64,000 bases of DNA, taken from Wyeomyia smithii. Taxonomy: Eukaryota; Arthropoda; Insecta; Diptera; Culicidae. The DNA is taken from positions 39,015,858 to 39,079,857 of the forward strand of contig NC_073696.1 of NCBI RefSeq assembly GCF_029784165.1, read 5' to 3'. Below the pieces are notes generated by a model. That model did not search any database. It had not been told where the DNA came from and was given only the letters and a program-made list of their open reading frames with translations. This document shows, piece after piece, positions 58,991 to 64,000 of this stretch; positions within the stretch are counted from its first letter, which is position 1; each line of letters opens with the position of its first letter. The position numbers and the translations under genes are program-made.

Positions 58991-60264
58991 TCCTTTAATG
59001 GGCAATTTCCTAATTCGTGCCAGGTCTAAATATTATATCTCTTCAACCGTAGCTGCCGCTGATGAAACTAACTCTGGCTTACGCACTGAGAGTTCTGGAT
59101 CTGGATCAACTGTAGACTACACCCGTTCTTTCGTAAAAGGGAATCCTTTACGTGCCATCCGAGTTATCCGCGGCAGTCAATGCAGTTTGATTACCTTTCC
59201 GTGGTTTTCCTGACCACTAGAGATGGTCGGGTAAGGGTATTTTTACCCGAAATCCGTACCCGACCCGTACCCGACGGGTTCGGGTCGGGTTTCGGGTAAC
59301 GCCAAAAAATATTCTACGGGTTCGGGTCGGGTACGGGTAATTAAAAAACCAAGGCTTCGGGTTCGGGTCGGGTACGGGTTTGAAAAATTCTCAATTGGTC
59401 GGGTACGGGTCGGGTACGGGTAATTCAATTTTCGTGAATTGTGAGAACTCAATTTTTATCATTTCAAGCCTGGGTGTTTTCTTAATGTCGATAATCGGTA
59501 AGGTCGGAGAGAAAATCGCCCATCATCACTCAACGAGAGATCGCCCAATACCTATTCTGACAGTTGTCGGCAGTCTATGCACCAAGGGAATGACATCATG
59601 CTATCGCTTTCTAATGTTAGATTGAATAGTTTTTCCTGCAACGGTTTTGATTTAAATGGAGTTTTTGTCGGGCTTTTTTCATAACTGTCAGGAAAACCGC
59701 GGAGCATTGCACAGTGGGGCGACTTAATACAAATGCTTGCCAAGTAAAAAAAAAGTGTCGATAAATACGACAAAAATATGGTATATACTTAATTTTGGGG
59801 TGCTGAACACGAATCTCCATTCCACTTTTTATTTGGAGACGTTCATAAAGCACGTGACTTAATTTTTCATGATTTTTTAGCACTTCTCCCCTAACTTTTT
59901 ATTAAACAGAATTATATGATCTTCAACCACAAGCAACGCCACAGGGCGTCCTCTTTACAAAAACAGCTTACGTAGTTTTAGCACAACTCCTCAAATCAAA
60001 CAAATTTCGCAAAAAAAAATTGTTTTTATAAAAATTAAAACAATATTATATATTATAATAGGTAATAAAAACTAACTACAAATCAACTTTTTCTTCGAGG
60101 CCAAAAAAAATCAAGCTATCATTAAAGCTGCAGAGCGTTTCAAAGTAATAATATATTTTTTTTAAATATGTCAAAAAACGTCAGTATGCCGAGTTTTGAA
60201 AAGTTATAAAAAAATCAAATTTTATGATATTGCACCCATATATTGGACTTAAGCACTTAAATAT

Positions 60265-60296
<32 letters not shown>

Positions 60297-61060
60297 TATC
60301 TGTTTTTTACTGATTTTTAGAATTTATCAATGACACTGAATCTATACTCAAAATTACAGGTTTTTGGCAAATGAAGTGAATTATCAAATTTGTCTCAAGT
60401 TATGAACTATATTAATTTTGACCTTTTAAAATTCGTTTGACCCTTTAATGTGTTTATAAAACTCGTCGTTTATTTTAAACTTTACCAGACATGCACTTTT
60501 CATAGTGGACCGATTCCTTATAGTGGACCACCCGCCTGAAACTCTGGGTTCATTATCATTCGTTCACACGCACACTCGGTTCTAGCCTGGCTCCGGCCAT
60601 CATCTCGAGAAACCACATATGACAATCAGTGCATAAAATGTACGAGGTACCCAGGCATGTTGAACAAAAAAAAAAAAAAAAACCAGGACGGGTCGGGTAC
60701 GGGTCGGGTACCGGCAATTTTGGCGTTTTTTTCTATCGGGTACGGGTCGGGTACGGGTAGTTAGAATAGATATTTTTCGGGTTCGGGTCGGGTACGGGTA
60801 TTTTAAACAAACCAGACTTCGGGTTCGGGTCGGGTACGGGTTTGGAAATTTTCGATGAGTCGGGTACGGGTAAAAAGTTTCCCATACCCGACCATCTCTA
60901 CTGACCACTTGCTGCTTGCACGGAACATTACGGTGGATCGTGTAACATTGGAGCACCTGCGAGCTTCTCTAGTCGAAACACCACTTTTTATTGCTTGAAG
61001 ACACTCAGTAACAGCTGCTTCAGTATATTTTTTACCAATTTACGGCGTTTTCCCATTTTA
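58990..61060 (-). pseudogene. Psq-type HTH / pogo-like transposase remnant split by hAT
   Basis: On the minus strand, 61045-60909 reads KYTEAAVTECLQAIKSG, VSTREARRC, SNVTRSTVMFR, the arrangement of a psq-type helix-turn-helix at the start of pogo/jerky-type transposases. The reading continues on the other side of the hAT insertion (59209-58990) with KPRKGNQTALTAADNS, like the following linker and CENP-B-type domain. Stops and frame changes show it is decayed. Removal of the 59218-60900 insertion rejoins the two halves. Confidence 0.5.
59218..60900. mobile_element. 1.68-kb hAT-like element with CGGGTACGGGT termini
   Basis: Both ends start TAGAGATGGTCGGGTA in inverted orientation. The 8 bp on either side are identical, CTGACCAC (59210-59217 and 60901-60908), the hAT hallmark. 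Subterminal regions of about 200 bp are packed with CGGGTACGGGT and GGTTCGGGTCGGG units (59222-59425 and 60680-60890) facing inward. The interior has no hAT transposase frame, so it is non-autonomous. An ATTT microsatellite (60262-60297) and a poly-A run (60666-60682) lie inside. Confidence 0.9.
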
Positions 61061-61719
61061 GCAGCAATTTTATACAATAACTCAATCATAACAAATTTAT
61101 GGTAACTATGATTCGCGGTGTTATTTCGATGAATAAGGAAAACAGTATTATTTCCACCCTTAATTGGGCCACTATTTTTTCAATATTTTAAGTGTTTTTC
61201 TAGTAAAATTTATTGCTTATTTTTTAAAGACACTCTTATCCTACCCGTTCATCGAAAATTTGATTATTTTCGCTCGGAAAGTGTGATGTCAGTGCAGTTT
61301 TTGGCAAAGCCATTTTCTATGAAAACGTCAACAAACCATGGCAAACCAGGGAGCTGTTATTAAAAGACATTTTTTGCAGCTTTAATGAAGAATATTATAG
61401 TAAACGTCTCTTGCAACATTTCTAATGAAGAACATTATTGAAGTTGTCAAAGCATAAATCAAAATAAGTATATTTATAATGTGTAATTTGGTGTAAGAAG
61501 TTCAGGTGGTCCACTAAAGGAAGTGGTCTATATTAAGCAGATCTACATGTCCAATAAGTTCTATAGTTTAATGGCATTACCATCAAAATTAGGTTATCAA
61601 GTGATGTAATAAGGCAGTACCCGTTGTAATTCATTGAGGATAGACTATGAAAAAGTCAAGAACATGATGGGGATTATAAACGAACATGATGGGGACGTAA
61701 ACATTCGAGAAAACAAGCA
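61061..61719. other. No gene recognised
   Basis: AT-rich intergenic DNA. Confidence 0.4.
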
Positions 61720-62085
61720 GTTTGGATTTTTTCAAAGCGTGTAGCAATTTTTATATGCATTGAAATTGTAATTTTCTAATAGTACAGTTATTCAATAGCC
61801 AAAAGTTATTTGTTTATTAAAAATATCAATTACGACCGTCTTCGGTTATTAACTAACATTTAGAAAACATTGAAGAAAACCGACTGTAACTCGGCAAAGT
61901 CATTTCTTGCGAAACACCGAATCGAGTTTCAAGTTTAGCTTATGGCGCCGTGACGAGCCGCACTTGAAATCTATCCAACTTTCTCCCTATTGTTCAAAGC
62001 TCTAGGAAAGTTTACAAAAATGTTAGAGATAGAGCAATCCAATTTTTTTTCGATATTTTGAAATATAAAAAGACATTTAACCTAC
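61720..62085 (+). repeat. Third, diverged copy of the TTAA-flanked element
   Basis: Shares GTGTAGCAATTTTT, GGCAAAGTCATTT, GAAACAC, AGTTTCAAGTTTAGCTTATG and the CCAACTTTCTCCCTATTG block with 27453-28192, in the same order. The G/C-rich middle is deleted and the left end is lost. Confidence 0.7.
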
Positions 62086-63429
62086 ACAGTGTATGCAGCA
62101 GCACACATTGTATTAATCCTTTCAGTATACGTAGTTATAATCGTAATTGATTTACAATATTTTGGAATATCGACACAAAATCTTTAATCTTTAAAGCTCT
62201 AATTTTAAAATAGGTTTACCTACTATCCTGCAAATTCAACACAGTAAGCCAACTTTTTTTAAATTTTTTACCAAATAATATTTGTTTGTTTATTAAGAAA
62301 AAGATGAAAACAAAGAAATAGACAAAGGTGGTTGTGGATGAGGATTGTTATATTGTTACGCAACATAAGAGAAGGTTTCTGTGTTGGAATGTAGATGACA
62401 GATGTTTCATGCACGTCCTTTTTTTCTCCTCACATAATGCGCATCATTTATCATGTGTGAAGTTATACCGGAGTATTAGAGAGTGATTTGAACTACCCAT
62501 CAAAAACCAATTACTCAGTTATTCCAAGCTTTGCTATGACTTTTAACAAGTTGCAGAGACAAACTTATATTTTCTTGAGCAATCCAGTATTTTTTCACGA
62601 TCAATATTTTTTGTAAATTGTTTTTTTTTTTTTCAATCACATTCATTTTTATATATTTTGTGAATTTAGTTTGAATAGACCATTAAACGATTGAAAAAAT
62701 CAACTATCATTTAAGTTATGTAATTAAAAAAAAATTAAATCGTTAGAAAACAATTTTTCAAAAACAATCAAATAATGGCGAAAAAGACTTTAGATATTGG
62801 AGAAAAAACTGAAAAAAGTGGATCCGTATAAGAAGCGAGATGTGAATTTGTTTTCAAGTAAGCAATCGATCCAAGCGAATTCATGATCTACTGAACTCAG
62901 GATTTATCGCAGTTGAGATGACCAGCGTTGGCCATCTGCATTGAATTGTCGATAGTGTCATAGTTACATCTTGAACTTCCAATCAATACTCCAAAAAATA
63001 ATTTATCATTTCGAATTAAATACCAACTTTTAAAAGTCCAAAATGCATTTGAAAGTGGCTAACCATTACGGGCCAACTAGTAGTTTCAAAAACGAGTTAA
63101 ATTTGCTAAATGAAATGAACATTAATTCCGCCATGGAAGTATTGAAGTAATTATTGATGCCAGACATTATTCTGTTCCAGGAGCTCAAGTGATTTGATTG
63201 AACAATAATTGACGAAAATCTTCAACTTTTAATTCGTTTGAAAAATGTTCGCAGACGTCAATATCAATGTTTTCCCTGTGAGCCTGTTGTTAAAACTATT
63301 TTCAAAAATTAACAGAGACAGATTAAACATAGATTTACTCTTCTGAGAAACCAAAATTTCGAGACTAAAGTTGAAAAATTCAAAGCATTATCAAAGTCTT
63401 TTTGGAAACTGTCGAAGATTCTTAGACGT
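62086..63429. other. No gene recognised
   Basis: AT-rich intergenic sequence with no supported feature. Confidence 0.4.
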
Positions 63430-63790
63430 ACGTTAGTGTTATGCTAACATCATGAGTGAATGGGCATTAAACCATGAGTTATCGATCATGAAATCATGAT
63501 TTATGGCTCGGGAAATTTAACATTTTACTCATGAAATCGGGCGTTCGGTTTGGAACCATGAACTGACCTCATTGGCGAGTCATGAGACCTAGTTTTTGAC
63601 TCAAAAAATCAGACGTTCGATTTATTAAATCTCGCTTTGGCTATGGAACCATGATTTAACTTATGAAAACATGAGCTAAACTCATGAAATCGGCCGTTCG
63701 ATTTATAATAACTCGCTTTAGTTCATGAAACCATGAATAGAACTCATAAATAGTTTCATGAAATCATGATTTATGGGATTCGAATTCTAA
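63430..63790 (+). repeat. CATGA-rich degenerate tandem repeat
   Basis: ACTCATGAAATCGG, CGTTCGATTTAT and AACCATGA recur about every 75-100 bp (63530, 63600, 63680). Each unit is partly palindromic (ATCATGAAATCATGAT). It directly precedes the repeat shared with the window start. Confidence 0.65.
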
Positions 63791-63976
63791 ATTTTTCCAT
63801 AAATTTTTTTTTATTTTTGTGGGGTGGTTTTTTAATATCTTGCATGGTTTGGTTCAGCATTGCATTCAATTATTTGACTCACAGAGCCCAATGAACATAA
63901 CAAAAAAGTGAATCTTTCTCATAATTTGCAGATAAAACCCTTCAAAACACATATAAAAAAAAATTTTTGATCAAGA
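63770..63976 (-). repeat. Inverted copy of the repeat at 1-215
   Basis: Reverse complement of 1-215 with moderate divergence, sharing TTATTTGACTCACAG and AAAACACATA-type ends. Confidence 0.6.
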
Positions 63977-64000
63977 ACTGAAATTTTTACTGCGAAGCGT

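Noticed and set aside
60262..60297. LINE 3' tail from the ATTT run
   Set aside because: No RT-derived coding sequence lies next to it; kept as a simple microsatellite inside the hAT-like element.
59222..60890. Telomere-like or interstitial telomeric repeat (CGGGTACGGGT)
   Set aside because: The arrays are inverted, confined to the two ends of one element, and that element has TIRs and an 8-bp TSD; not the insect TTAGG repeat.
1..64000. Window-end inverted repeat as evidence of a single giant transposon
   Set aside because: The ends are diverged dispersed repeats and nothing links them functionally; the simplest reading is two independent copies.

Overview
The window looks like AT-rich, gene-poor, repeat-dense DNA from an insect, most likely a culicine mosquito. 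This rests on tRNA-derived SINEs of mosquito type, a DD37E Tc1/mariner element of the kind known as ITmD37E, a JAM1-like RTE retroposon, an I-like LINE with RNase H, many MITEs, ~60-80 nt introns and AATAAA signals. The species call is an inference; no database search was possible.

The host content is one gene family. Six members lie over 40 kb: A (last exon only, 716-910, +), B (7379-9499, +, frameshifted), C (14421-15946, +), D (24295-26076, +), E (36949-35276, -) and F (38798-40449, +). Intact members encode secreted Ser/Thr/Asn-rich proteins of about 480-520 aa. Each has a signal peptide, a mature start near [A/P]xxGL, a long helical body rich in N-glycosylation sequons, and a C-terminal six-cysteine module. 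The module resembles the TsetseEP/DUF725 domain of dipteran midgut or secreted proteins. A phase-0 intron always splits it between Cys4 and Cys5. The last exon is 195 nt in five members and 198 nt in the sixth, and all six have exactly 21 residues between the last two cysteines. Two subfamilies can be seen: B, C and D (Cys3-x6-Cys4, no signal-peptide intron) and E, F (Cys3-x18-Cys4, an extra intron at the signal peptide).

Almost everything else is mobile or repeated DNA. 1-6 kb holds MITEs in and after gene A. 9.9-12.8 kb holds a SINE, a mariner remnant and a TTAA-flanked repeat. 19.2-22.5 kb is a large foldback (inverted repeat) whose left arm was hit by a young 5'-truncated LINE. 27.4-32.1 kb holds two MITEs and a mariner remnant interrupted by a SINE with a clean target duplication. 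41-48.4 kb holds two hAT-like elements, a mariner remnant and an RTE retroposon. 48.9-55.7 kb is a stack: SINE remnant, then a DD37E mariner with TA duplications, then a nearly full-length I-like LINE. 56.4-57.0 kb is another LINE tail. 59.2-60.9 kb is a hAT-like element with an 8-bp target duplication and terminal CGGGTACGGGT reiterations, inserted in a psq-type helix-turn-helix remnant. No rRNA genes, functional tRNA genes or CRISPR arrays were seen.

The secreted protein cluster is probably the only functional coding content. How its products act is unknown. Their shared promoter features and exon plan indicate local duplication, with gene loss in progress (B, perhaps A) through frameshift and transposon-driven intron growth.
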